From Hyphomicrobiales bacterium (GTDB lineage Bacteria > Pseudomonadota > Alphaproteobacteria > Rhizobiales > Xanthobacteraceae): DNA of 64,000 bases. The stretch is taken from positions 60,973 through 124,972 of the forward strand of contig WHTP01000001.1 of the NCBI GenBank assembly GCA_009377695.1. The letters run 5' to 3'. A model generated the notes under the pieces. That model was not told the origin of the DNA and did no database searches. It worked only from the letters and a program-made list of their open reading frames with translations. The position numbers and the translations under genes are program-made. This document shows, piece after piece, positions 25,098 through 33,180 of this stretch. Positions within the stretch are counted from its first letter, which is position 1; each line of letters starts with the position of its first letter.

Positions 25098-26111
25098 ATG
25101 GCAAAGATCGTGCTCGCGATGGCGACCACACACGGGCCGCAACTGCACACGACGGTCGAGCAGTGGCAGCTCCGCGTCAAGGCCGACAAAGCGCGCAAGC
25201 ATCCATTCCGCAATGGCGTCTACAGCTTCGATGAGCTGGTCGACATGCGCCGCGATGAAGGGCTCGACGCTAAGTCATCGATGCAGGCGCAGAAGACCTA
25301 CCACGCGCGCTGTCAGGCCGCGATGGAGACGCTGGCCGATAAATGGGAGGCCGCCGGCGCCGACGTCGCGGTGATCCTCGGCAATGACCAGGACGAGATC
25401 TACAAGACCGGTGAGCTCAACCCGGCCTTCATGGTGTTCTTCGGCGACACCATTCCGAGCTATCCGCAAACGGAGGAGGACAAGGCGAAACTGCCGCCCG
25501 GCGTCGCCGACGCCGAGCACGGCCACGCCGCCAAGAGCTACAAGGAATATCGCGGCGTTCCCGATCTCGGCATGCACATCATTAAGACGCTCACCGAGCA
25601 CGACTTCGACGTCGCGGCGTCGAAAGTCTGGCCTGCGCACGCCCGCAACGGCGCGTCGCATGCCTTCGGCCATATCTACCGGCAAGTGATGCGCGACAAC
25701 GTCGTACCCAATGTGCCGATTTATCAGAACACTTTCTTTCCGCCGAACCAGCCGACGGCGAAACGTTCCTATCAATTCGGCGAGATCGTCAAGAAGGCGA
25801 TCGATTCCTGGGATTCGGACAAGCGGGTGGCGGTGTTCGCCTCCGGCGGCATGAGCCATTTCGTGATCGACGAGGCATTCGACCGCAAGTTCGTCGCGGC
25901 GCTGAAACAGCGCGACAAGGCTTTTCTCATCTCGATCCCGCTGAAGGAGCTGCAATCGGGAACGTCCGAGCTGAAATCCTGGATCTCGCTCGCCGGTCTG
26001 CTCGAGGACGCGGCCGCCGACATGAATGAGATCGACTACGTCCCGTGCTATCGGTCGCCGGCCGGCACCGGCACGGCCAACGGCTTCTACTGGTGGGATT
26101 TGCAGTCATAG
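25098..26111 (+). CDS. LigB-type (type II) extradiol ring-cleavage dioxygenase
   Basis: This 337-residue protein starts at ATG 25098 after AGGAGGAAACAAC. It belongs to the LigB family (protocatechuate 4,5-dioxygenase catalytic subunit, PF02900). The iron-binding His occurs in ATTHGPQLH near residue 12. The conserved GNDQDE, the catalytic region NGASHAFGHIYRQVM and SGGMSHFVIDE are all present. These Fe(II) enzymes cleave protocatechuate, gallate, methylgallate or related diols beside the hydroxyls. No LigA-type small subunit gene is adjacent; the C-terminal 50 residues may replace it. The upstream LigJ-like gene supports a 4,5-cleavage route. Confidence 0.88.
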   Translation: MAKIVLAMATTHGPQLHTTVEQWQLRVKADKARKHPFRNGVYSFDELVDMRRDEGLDAKSSMQAQKTYHARCQAAMETLADKWEAAGADVAVILGNDQDEIYKTGELNPAFMVFFGDTIPSYPQTEEDKAKLPPGVADAEHGHAAKSYKEYRGVPDLGMHIIKTLTEHDFDVAASKVWPAHARNGASHAFGHIYRQVMRDNVVPNVPIYQNTFFPPNQPTAKRSYQFGEIVKKAIDSWDSDKRVAVFASGGMSHFVIDEAFDRKFVAALKQRDKAFLISIPLKELQSGTSELKSWISLAGLLEDAAADMNEIDYVPCYRSPAGTGTANGFYWWDLQS

Positions 26112-26155
26112 AGTCGTACGTGTTGGGCGCCGACTCTCATTACGACGCGGCCGGA

Positions 26156-26180
26156 CTCCCTCTCCCTATGGGAGAGGGAG
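26156..26180. repeat. Short palindrome (CTCCCTCTCCC type)
   Basis: Arms CTCCCTCTCCC and GGGAGAGGGAG around TAT, followed by GCAGACCGAGCTCGCC. It is the same class as the elements at 791 and 7794. A weaker relative, CCTCTGCCCGCTTGCGGAGGAGG, lies near 28850. Confidence 0.6.
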
Positions 26181-26225
26181 CAGACCGAGCTCGCCGCGCG
26201 ATTCGTGCCTCGGGAATATAACGAG

Positions 26226-27803
26226 ATGAAGAAACGCCATCAGGTCGTCATCGTCGGCGGAGGACCGATCGGCGTTGCGCTTGCGGTCGAGCTTGGGCAG
26301 CGCGGAATTTCCTGCGCGCTGGTCGAGCGACGTCTTGCGCCGCAGCGAATCCCGAAGGGACAGGGGCTTACCCAACGCTCGATGGAGCACCTGTATTTCT
26401 GGGGCGTCGCTGACAAGGTGCGCGCGGTGCGGCTGTTGCCGCCGGACTTTCCGACCAGCGGCATCACCGCCTATCGGAACATGATGAGCGAGTATTGGTA
26501 CGCGCCGCCGCTGCGCGAGATCGTCAATCGCTATTATTTTCAGGAACAGGAACGGCTGCCGCAATACCTGACCGAAGAGGTGCTGCGCCGGCGCATGGCC
26601 GAACTGCCCAACGTCGAGAGCGCCTTTGGCTGGACCGCGCAGAGCGTCGAGCAGGACGCCAACAGCGCGCGCGTCGTGATCTCCAAGGACGGCGGCGCCG
26701 CGTGTGAAACGCTTGAGGCGGACTACGTGGTGGGCTGCGACGGCGGCCATTCCATCGTGCGTCTGCAGATCGGTATCGAGCGTGGCGGCACCGATTTCGA
26801 CCAGCTCATGGTGCTCGCCGTGTTCCGTTCGCGCGAGCTGCACGAGGGCTTCGAGCGCTTTCCGCCGCGCTCCACTTTTCGAGCAATGGACCCTCAATTG
26901 AAGGGGTACTGGATGTTCTTCGGCCGGGTCGACGTGGGCGAGGTGTTCTTCTTCCACGCGCCGGTGCCGCCGAACACGACGCGAGACAATTACGACTTTC
27001 ACGGGCTGTTGCAGCGCGCCGCAGGCTTCAACTTCGCGTGCGAGTTCGACTATGTCGGCTTCTGGGACCTGCGCATCGCCGTCGCTGAGAAGTACCAGGT
27101 CGGCCGGGTGTTTATCGCGGGCGACGCAGCCCACAGCCATCCGCCTTATGGCGGATACGGTCTCAACAGCGGGCTCGATGACGTCGCCAATCTCGGCTGG
27201 AAGCTCGCAGCCACGTTGAAAGGCTGGGGCAGCGACGCCCTGCTGGCGTCCTATAGCGAAGAACGGCGGCCGGTGTTCAAGGAGACCGCGGACCAGTTCA
27301 TCGCGGCGCGCATCCAGGCGGATCGGGAGCTGCTCGAGCGCTACAGCCCGGAGCGCGACCGCGCCGCATTCGAGCGCGCCTGGAACGAGTCGCAGGCCGA
27401 CGCGCCGGCGCGGACGATGACCTACGAGCCGCACTACGAAGGCTCGCCTGTCATGTTCGGCCCGCCGGGCGGCGTCAGCAGCGCGCACGGCTCGCACACG
27501 TTCAAGGCCCGCGCAGGGCATCATCTGCCGTCGCAACGGTTATCGTCGGGCCGCAACGTGTTCGAGGAACTGGGCACGGAGTTCACGTTGCTCGCATTCG
27601 ATGCCGATGACGGGGCGGTAGCGGCATTTGAGCAGGCCGCGTCGGCGCTCGACATGCCGCTGAAGATCGTCCGCAATCGCGGCCGGAATGCCTACGAGGC
27701 GCGGTTGATCCTGGTTCGGCCAGACCGTTACGTCGTCTGGACTGCCGATCACGCGCCCGAAAGCGCACGTGCGATCATCGGGAAGGCGGTCGGGCGCGCG
27801 TGA
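26226..27803 (+). CDS. FAD-dependent aromatic monooxygenase
   Basis: This 525-residue class A flavoprotein hydroxylase starts at ATG 26226 (MKKRHQVVIVGGGPIG). The FAD motif GGGPIGVALAVELGQRG, the DG-like DYVVGCDGGHSIVR and the ribityl site GDAAHSHPPYGGYGLNSG are all visible. The C terminus is a short thioredoxin-like domain (about residues 425-525). It resembles 3-(3-hydroxyphenyl)propionate and resorcinol hydroxylase types, without being assignable to one. Its neighbours are a LigB dioxygenase upstream and an amidohydrolase downstream, so it probably prepares a catecholic substrate for ring opening. Confidence 0.88.
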   Translation: MKKRHQVVIVGGGPIGVALAVELGQRGISCALVERRLAPQRIPKGQGLTQRSMEHLYFWGVADKVRAVRLLPPDFPTSGITAYRNMMSEYWYAPPLREIVNRYYFQEQERLPQYLTEEVLRRRMAELPNVESAFGWTAQSVEQDANSARVVISKDGGAACETLEADYVVGCDGGHSIVRLQIGIERGGTDFDQLMVLAVFRSRELHEGFERFPPRSTFRAMDPQLKGYWMFFGRVDVGEVFFFHAPVPPNTTRDNYDFHGLLQRAAGFNFACEFDYVGFWDLRIAVAEKYQVGRVFIAGDAAHSHPPYGGYGLNSGLDDVANLGWKLAATLKGWGSDALLASYSEERRPVFKETADQFIAARIQADRELLERYSPERDRAAFERAWNESQADAPARTMTYEPHYEGSPVMFGPPGGVSSAHGSHTFKARAGHHLPSQRLSSGRNVFEELGTEFTLLAFDADDGAVAAFEQAASALDMPLKIVRNRGRNAYEARLILVRPDRYVVWTADHAPESARAIIGKAVGRA

Positions 27804-27869
27804 CGGGAGCCTGTTGCTCTTTCGGTCCTTGCCGCTACGGTGGCACTTTCCTCCTCCTTGTAAGTAGCC

Positions 27870-28826
27870 ATGCCATCGATGCCTTCGCCGCGCCGGATCG
27901 ACATTCACGTCCATCTCATTCCGCCGTTCTATCAGGATGCCGCCTACGAGGCGGGGGCAGGGCCCGCGATCGGGCGCTATCCGGCCTGGTCGCCCGAGCT
28001 TGCACTCGAGTTGATGGACCGGTCCGGTATCGAGGTCTCGCTGATGTCGCTGGCGCAACCCGGCGTGCAGTTCGGCGAGCCGAAGAAGGCTTCCGCGCTC
28101 GCGCGGCGCTGCAACGAGTACTCGGCCGAGCTCAACGCGCGCTGGCCCCGGCGCTTCGGTTCGCTCGCGGTCGTACCGATGTGGAACACCGACGAGGCGG
28201 TTGCCGAGATCGATCATTCGCTGGCGCAGCTCAAGCATCAGGGCGTCTGCCTGTTCGCGAGCTATGGCGGCAAATTCCTTGGCGATCGATGGTTCGAGCC
28301 GGTGCTGGAAGCGCTCAACGACCGGGACGCCGTGGTGTTCGTGCATCCGGCGCTGCACCCGTCGAGCCGGACGCTCGAGCTGCCGTGGCCGGGTTTCATG
28401 ATGGAGTACGTGTTCGACACCACGCGTGCCGCGGTGAACCTCGTGTTCAGCGGTGCCATCGAGCGCTTCCCCCGCATCCGCTTTGTCTTGGCACACGCCG
28501 GCGGCTTGATGCCGTATTTCGCCTGGCGGCTCTCGGTCTCGCCGATGATTGACAAGCGCCTCGATCAGGTGTCGCCGGCGCAGGTCTATGAGCGGTTGCG
28601 GCGCTTCTGGTACGACAACGCGCTGGCGCCGACCGCCGAGACGTTCGAATGCCTCAAAGGCGTGGCACGGCCGGAGCAGATTGTTTTCGGCAGCGATTGG
28701 CCATTTGCGAATTCCGGTGTGATCGCCGAGGCGGTGCGGACCTACGAAGGCGTGGCGATGCCTGCGGAACAGCGGAACGCGATCGACCGGAAAAACGCCT
28801 TGTCGCTTTTCCCGCAGTTCGTCTGA
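27870..28826 (+). CDS. Amidohydrolase family protein (ACMSD-like decarboxylase/hydrolase)
   Basis: This 318-residue TIM-barrel enzyme of PF04909 has the intact His-x-His (RRIDIHVHLIPPF), the barrel His in FVHPALHPSS, a further His in VLAHAGGLMPYF and the catalytic Asp in FGSDWPFANSG. It resembles alpha-amino-beta-carboxymuconate semialdehyde decarboxylase and related ring-acid decarboxylases. It lies 66 bases after the monooxygenase gene and 70 bases before a VOC-type dioxygenase gene on the same strand. Confidence 0.87.
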   Translation: MPSMPSPRRIDIHVHLIPPFYQDAAYEAGAGPAIGRYPAWSPELALELMDRSGIEVSLMSLAQPGVQFGEPKKASALARRCNEYSAELNARWPRRFGSLAVVPMWNTDEAVAEIDHSLAQLKHQGVCLFASYGGKFLGDRWFEPVLEALNDRDAVVFVHPALHPSSRTLELPWPGFMMEYVFDTTRAAVNLVFSGAIERFPRIRFVLAHAGGLMPYFAWRLSVSPMIDKRLDQVSPAQVYERLRRFWYDNALAPTAETFECLKGVARPEQIVFGSDWPFANSGVIAEAVRTYEGVAMPAEQRNAIDRKNALSLFPQFV

Positions 28827-28895
28827 CGATATGATCTGCCAACCGTCTTCCTCTGCCCGCTTGCGGAGGAGGGAAGAGCCTCAGGGAGCCGTCCG

Positions 28896-29858
28896 ATGAC
28901 GCAAATCCGCCCGCTCGCACAGCCGGTCAATCGCCGCCCGGGAGAACTCGGCGTGCATTCACTCGATCGCTTCAACTTCTCGGTTCCTGATGTCGAGCTG
29001 GCGCGAAAATTCTATTCCTCTTTCGGACTAGAAGTGCGTGAGGAGCGCAACGCCCTCCACATCTACACCCACGGCCATCCTCATCGGTGGGGTTCGGTGG
29101 TGGAGGGGCCGAAGAAGAAGTTGCAGTTCATCTCTTTTGCCGCATTCGAGGACGACCTGCCGCGCTTCCGCGAACGTCTCGATGCTCTGCGCATCGGGCG
29201 GATCGACCCGCCGCCCGGCGTCGAGTCGAACGGAATCTGGTTCCGCGATCCGAACGGCACACCGATCGAAATCCGTGTCGCCGAGAAGTCATCACCAAAC
29301 GAAAAGTCGTCGCACGAGAGCATCTCGTCGCCGCCTGGCGTCCAAGGCGCGCCCGCGTGCAGCACCAAGCCGTTCGTGAGGCCGCGGCGCTTGGCGCATA
29401 TGCTGGTCTTCACGCGCGATATCCCGCAGACGATCAAGTTCTATAGCGAGGCCCTGGGGCTGCGGCTGTCGGACCGCTCGGGCGACATGATCGCGTTCAT
29501 GCACGGCATTCACGGCAGCGATCATCACATGATCGCTTTCGTGAAGGCGGAGGGGCCCGGCCTACACCACCTGAGCTGGGACGTGCCGTCGGTCAACCAG
29601 ATTGGGCTCGGCGCCATGCAGATGGCGGACAAAGGCTACGTCGCCGGCTGGGGCCTTGGCCGCCATGTGCTCGGCTCGAACTATTTCCACTATGTGCGCG
29701 ATCCCTGGGGGAGCTATGCCGAGTACTCCTCGGACATCGACTATATCCCGGTCGACCATGATTGGAGGAGCGGCGACCATCCGCCCGAGGACTCGTTCTA
29801 TGTCTGGGGCCCGACGCCGCCGGCCGATTTCGCGATCAATCACGAGGTCGCGGCGTAG
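28896..29858 (+). CDS. VOC-type (type I) extradiol dioxygenase family protein
   Basis: This 320-residue protein has two VOC modules. The N-terminal module (residues 15-125, LGVHSLDRFNFSVPDVELA) lacks a full ligand set. The C-terminal module has the 2-His-1-Glu iron site: RLAHMLVFTRDI, PGLHHLSWDVPS and YAEYSSDID. This plan is that of catechol 2,3-dioxygenase and biphenyl-diol dioxygenases. It closes the aromatic cluster. The substrate is not known, but the preceding monooxygenase and amidohydrolase suggest a substituted catechol. Confidence 0.87.
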   Translation: MTQIRPLAQPVNRRPGELGVHSLDRFNFSVPDVELARKFYSSFGLEVREERNALHIYTHGHPHRWGSVVEGPKKKLQFISFAAFEDDLPRFRERLDALRIGRIDPPPGVESNGIWFRDPNGTPIEIRVAEKSSPNEKSSHESISSPPGVQGAPACSTKPFVRPRRLAHMLVFTRDIPQTIKFYSEALGLRLSDRSGDMIAFMHGIHGSDHHMIAFVKAEGPGLHHLSWDVPSVNQIGLGAMQMADKGYVAGWGLGRHVLGSNYFHYVRDPWGSYAEYSSDIDYIPVDHDWRSGDHPPEDSFYVWGPTPPADFAINHEVAA

Positions 29859-29957
29859 TCTTACTGCGTCAACAAATTCACCTTCGCGTCTCTTGCTCCC
29901 GGTTTCGGAAAGCATGCCCTCGGGCTCGACGCGAGGGATCCTGCTCAAACGCGACTA

Positions 29958-31613
29958 TCAGGTTCTCTTTGGCAGCGTGGACCGGATTGTCCTGCCCGGC
30001 CAGCGCTCGTGCGTGAGCGGCACCGTCAGCTCGACGTCGAGGCCGCCGGCCGCGTAGGTCATGCGTACGGTGCCGTTGAGCTGGCGTTCGATCACCATGG
30101 TGACGAGGCGCGAACCGAAACCGGTGCGCCGCTGACGCTTGGGCGTCGGTCCTTCGAGCTCCTTCCAGTTCAGCAGCAAGGTCAGGCCGAGGTCTGTGCG
30201 TTGCACCTGCCAGGTCACTTCGACCCGGCCGACACGGGTCGACAGGCTTCCGTGCTTGCTGGCGTTGGTGGTGAGCTCATGGATCGCCATGCTGAGCCCG
30301 AAAGTCGGGTCGGCTTCGAGGAACACGTTCGGCCCCGCGAACGCGATCCGGTCGAGATAGGGTGCCAGCAGGATATTGAGCAGCTCGATCAGCGACGCGG
30401 ATTTCCAACCGCCTTCGGTCACTAGGCGATGAGCATTGGCGAGCGCGAGCACGCGCGCCTCGTATTTCGGCACCAGCTCGGTGAGATTCCTCGAATTCTT
30501 GGCGGTCTGCGAGAACAACGCCAGCAGTTGTGAGAACAGGTTTCCGGAGCGATGCCGCAGCTCCCGGATCATGAGCTCCTGGCGTTGATCGAGCTGACGG
30601 CGCTGGATGGTGCCGGCGATCACGTTGGCAACGGCGGCCAGGAAGGAGACGTCCGATTCGGAAAACTTTCGCGGCCTCGTCGTATGTGCGCCGACAATGC
30701 CGTATGCGCGACCGTCGCGGCCGGCGATCGGACACGAGAGTCCGGACACCACGCCGTGGTCGTGCAGCATCGTTGGGCTCTCGAACCGTGTCTCGGTTGC
30801 GAGGTTCTCGACGACGACGGGACGACCAGCCGAAATCGTGTAGCCGGCTTGCGAGCCCCGGATGGTCGGGAGGTGCGCCTGGCCGACGACGTGGGGCTTC
30901 CAGCCCACACCTGCCCGGAGGATAAATTCGGCATCGCCCGGCACCATTTCAAGGATCTTGACGAACTCGACGTCGAGGACGTCTGCAACCATCGCTGCCG
31001 TGTCGTCGAAAAAGGTCTGGAGATCGGTCTCGGTCAGCGCGCGCTCGCCGAGACGTGCTACCGCTTCCTGCTGGCTCGCGCGGATGCGCAATTCCCGATG
31101 CAGCCTCACGCGATCGGTGACGTCGCGACAGGTCCCGAACATTCCGAGAGCACGGCCACCTTTGTCGACGATAACGGTTGCCAGCGACTCGACCCATTGT
31201 TCTTCTTCATCCGCGCGCGGCGGCAGGCGGTAGAGCATTCGACAGGGCTGCCCAGTGCGCAGCGAATCTTCGATCTGGGTTCGGATCTGCGCCTGGTCGT
31301 CCGGATGCACGTCGCTATCGACAAATGCGAAACCGCCATCACAGGCGTTCGCTGGCAGTTGGCGAGCGGGCTCGAGATTGCTCGACCAGATGACGCGATT
31401 GGATGCGATGTCCCAGGACCAGACCCCGATCTTGGCTGACTCGAGAGCGGCTTCGACGAGCTTGGCGTCCGGAAAGAAGGGCGAATTTCTGGTCACGTCC
31501 GACGTGCGCTCCCGATCGGAGTCGCCCGTGCGTCCGCTGACATTGGAGGCCCCATGCCCAGTGGTAATCATCGCGCCGCGATCCGGCTCACACGCTCCCG
31601 CATTTGTTCTCAT
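29958..31613 (-). CDS. HWE-family sensor histidine kinase with PAS and GAF domains
   Basis: This is a cytoplasmic sensor of about 551 residues. I use ATG 31613 after GGGGGCACAA; ATGs at 31682 and 31571 are alternatives. An N-terminal PAS domain (ESAKIGVWSWDIASNRVIW) with its PAC tail is followed by a GAF domain (about 195-345). The HWE kinase core comes last: the phospho-acceptor region is RELRHRSGNLFSQLL, the N box HELTTNASKHGSLS, and the diagnostic Trp-x-Glu is LNWKELEG. HWE kinases often feed PhyR in alphaproteobacteria. Its place 2 kb from phyR-nepR-ecfG suggests, but does not prove, that it signals into that module. Confidence 0.88.
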   Translation of the reverse strand: MRTNAGACEPDRGAMITTGHGASNVSGRTGDSDRERTSDVTRNSPFFPDAKLVEAALESAKIGVWSWDIASNRVIWSSNLEPARQLPANACDGGFAFVDSDVHPDDQAQIRTQIEDSLRTGQPCRMLYRLPPRADEEEQWVESLATVIVDKGGRALGMFGTCRDVTDRVRLHRELRIRASQQEAVARLGERALTETDLQTFFDDTAAMVADVLDVEFVKILEMVPGDAEFILRAGVGWKPHVVGQAHLPTIRGSQAGYTISAGRPVVVENLATETRFESPTMLHDHGVVSGLSCPIAGRDGRAYGIVGAHTTRPRKFSESDVSFLAAVANVIAGTIQRRQLDQRQELMIRELRHRSGNLFSQLLALFSQTAKNSRNLTELVPKYEARVLALANAHRLVTEGGWKSASLIELLNILLAPYLDRIAFAGPNVFLEADPTFGLSMAIHELTTNASKHGSLSTRVGRVEVTWQVQRTDLGLTLLLNWKELEGPTPKRQRRTGFGSRLVTMVIERQLNGTVRMTYAAGGLDVELTVPLTHERWPGRTIRSTLPKRT

Positions 31614-31727
31614 TTGTGCCCCCGGATCGCCGTAGTCAACCGCATCGATCTGGACGATCAGCGAGGCGTGGGGACAGGCCACGCGCTGATCCTTGGCCGT
31701 GGGTGTCCAGACCGACTGTCGGAATGA

Positions 31728-31893
31728 CTAGTGTCCCGGTTCCGAAGTTCGTACCATTTCGCAGCGGCCGCTTATACGAACTTCGGAATCGAAGGACACT
31801 AGCAACTCATTGAATCTAATGTGGCTTTGGTTCAGAAGTCCGCATGTCGGACTCGCCGCGAGAATGATGCGGACTTCTGAACCGCCACACTAG
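31728..31893. repeat. CTAG-palindrome locus 5: A-B pair (best-preserved copy)
   Basis: Type A (31728-31802), a 13-base spacer, then type B (31816-31893), 166 bases in all. Left boundary of B is CTAA, all others CTAG. The right CTAG supplies the TAG stop of the minus-strand gene at 31890-32186. Arms, bulge and loop are intact in both hairpins. Confidence 0.94.
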
Positions 31894-32186
31894 ACGACGC
31901 AACGTCCTGCGACTTCGTGTGAGTAGATGTTGCTACGCCATTCGGCTTCGGCGACGCAACCCTCCGGGAGCTTCGGCTCGCTCTCCGATTGCTCAGGGAT
32001 AATGACGCGGCTGGCACCCGGCAATGCCGGCGAACGATCGCCTTTGAACGTGCGGTTGACCGAGGTGGGATCAACCCCGCGCTCGGCCGGAATTGCCGCG
32101 ACCGATACTTGAAGCGCCGCGGCCAGGACTGTGAGAGTCGAAGCCGCACCCAGGCTGAAGAGAGCGCATACAGGAGCGTAGCGCAT
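31890..32186 (-). CDS. Small secreted protein, unknown function
   Basis: This 98-residue protein starts at ATG 32186 after GAGGTGATGTC. An N-terminal hydrophobic signal (CALFSLGAASTLTVLAAALQ) is followed by a polar mature part with SRVIIPEQSESEPKLP and a two-cysteine end (EGCVAEAEW and GRCVV). No family is recognised. Its stop codon is the TAG of a repeat terminus. It is divergent from the small-RNA candidate at 32379. Confidence 0.6.
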   Translation of the reverse strand: MRYAPVCALFSLGAASTLTVLAAALQVSVAAIPAERGVDPTSVNRTFKGDRSPALPGASRVIIPEQSESEPKLPEGCVAEAEWRSNIYSHEVAGRCVV

Positions 32187-32346
32187 GACATCACCTCGCC
32201 CATGTCACAAGTTTCAGTCGGCGGACCAACGCAACGCCGGTCGAACTGGTTCCCTGTACGCGTGGCCAGAGCACCGGTAACGGGGCCAAATTCCCGCGCA
32301 CCGCTTGTTCCCGCATGGCGTCCGCAGGATTTGGCGCGCGATTGCT

Positions 32347-32372
32347 GGAACGATTCCGACACTATTTGCGTT
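32347..32372 (+). promoter_or_regulatory. EcfG-type promoter of the small-RNA candidate
   Basis: GGAAC (32347-32351), 17 bases, then CGTT (32369-32372). This is an exact match to the alphaproteobacterial general-stress sigma consensus GGAAC-N16/17-CGTT. Expected start of transcription is near 32379. The next annotated gene on this strand begins only at 32598. Confidence 0.8.
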
Positions 32373-32378
32373 ATTGCC

Positions 32379-32467
32379 GTGACCGGCCGCCCTTCTTTCC
32401 CCTCCCCGTGCTCGGTCGGTCGTCTCGGGCGTAGTCGATTGAAAGTCGACTACGCCCCTGCTTTTTT
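32379..32467 (+). ncRNA. Candidate EcfG-dependent small RNA with C-rich loop (GsrN-like idea)
   Basis: About 89 bases lie between an exact EcfG promoter and an intrinsic terminator. Near the 5' end, GACCG (32381) can pair with CGGTC (32413), leaving a loop that contains CCCTTCTTTCCCCTCCCC, a pyrimidine stretch able to pair with ribosome-binding sites. The 3' end is a 12-bp hairpin followed by six T. No open frame fits. In Caulobacter the stress sigma factor drives GsrN, a small RNA with a C-rich loop acting on mRNA leaders. Similarity here is of design; I cannot test sequence homology. It lies 1.4-2.2 kb from phyR. Confidence 0.65.
32427..32467 (+). terminator. Intrinsic terminator of the small-RNA candidate
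   Basis: Arms GGGCGTAGTCGA (32427-32438) and TCGACTACGCCC (32446-32457) with a 7-base loop are followed by CTGC and TTTTTT (32462-32467). It is a textbook rho-independent terminator with no protein gene upstream on this strand. Confidence 0.8.
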
Positions 32468-32507
32468 CGGCAGATGAATGCGAGGAATCGCGCACGGGAG
32501 TTTGGAG

Positions 32508-32533
32508 GGAACCATTCGTCCAACTCATGGGTT
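32508..32533 (+). promoter_or_regulatory. Possible EcfG-type promoter of the CsbD gene
   Basis: GGAAC (32508-32512), 17 bases, then GGTT (32530-32533). One base differs from the CGTT consensus. It would give a leader of about 60 bases before the CsbD start codon. CsbD genes are commonly under EcfG control in this class. Confidence 0.5.
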
Positions 32534-32597
32534 CTTCGGGCATTCAAGACGGTCAACGCACGACCGGTCAAGGCGGTCAACGCCACGGAGGATCAAG

Positions 32598-32795
32598 ATG
32601 AATTGGGACCGCGTTGAAGGAAACTGGAAGGCGTTCAAGGGCAAGGCGCAGCAGCAGTGGGGCAAGCTCACCAGCGATGACCTTGATGTCATCGAGGGCA
32701 AGCGACAGGAGCTCGCCGGCCGCCTGCAACAGCGCTATGGCTATGAAAAGGATCAAGCCGAGCGTGAGATCGACTCCTGGCTGAAGAGTCACTAG
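32598..32795 (+). CDS. CsbD family stress protein
   Basis: This 65-residue protein starts at ATG 32598 after GGAGGATCAAG. The complete CsbD-like domain is seen: MNWDRVEGNWKAFKGKAQQQ, then GKLTSDDLDVIEGKRQEL and YGYEKDQAEREIDSW. Family members are small, hydrophilic and induced by general stress; their molecular role is unclear. The stop codon TAG lies in the CTAG of a type C palindrome. A possible EcfG promoter precedes it. Confidence 0.92.
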   Translation: MNWDRVEGNWKAFKGKAQQQWGKLTSDDLDVIEGKRQELAGRLQQRYGYEKDQAEREIDSWLKSH

Positions 32796-33035
32796 TGGTC
32801 CGATTCTAACATTCGCATCCCTTCTCAGCGGGCGACTTTGCGAATGTTAGAATCAAAGGACCACTAGCAAATATAAGCTGCTAGTGGAGTGGATTTGACA
32901 TTCGCTTTGGGAGCCTGCGGTCAACGGGTTAGCGAATGTCAAATCCACTCCACTAGTGCGTGCGGCCGTTCAGAAGTCCGGAACATTGTTGCGGTCAGTC
33001 CGCGTGCGGACTTTTGAACCCTGAGCCATACGAGA
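32792..33035. repeat. CTAG-palindrome locus 6: C-D pair, then degenerate type B
   Basis: Type C (32792-32867), a 13-base spacer, then type D (32881-32956) with a perfect 22-base stem. A worn type B copy follows (about 32964-33035, arms GTTCAGAAGTCC and GTGCGGACTTTTGAAC). The first CTAG contains the stop codon of the CsbD gene. Confidence 0.9.
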
Positions 33036-33180
33036 AAATCAATGAGCCGAGGAGTGGACTTGCATGCTGGCGGTGTGGCGGCAGCCAGTGCTGGCACGCC
33101 GCCGGGCGCATTCGTCATGCGCATCCAAACTGGTTCAATTTGCGACGTTCAACAAGCGACCAACTCACAAGAGGCACACC

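Noticed and set aside
26166..27536. Minus-strand open frame of 456 codons opposite the second FAD monooxygenase
   Set aside because: Antisense shadow; the plus-strand protein has intact FAD motifs and a family-typical length.
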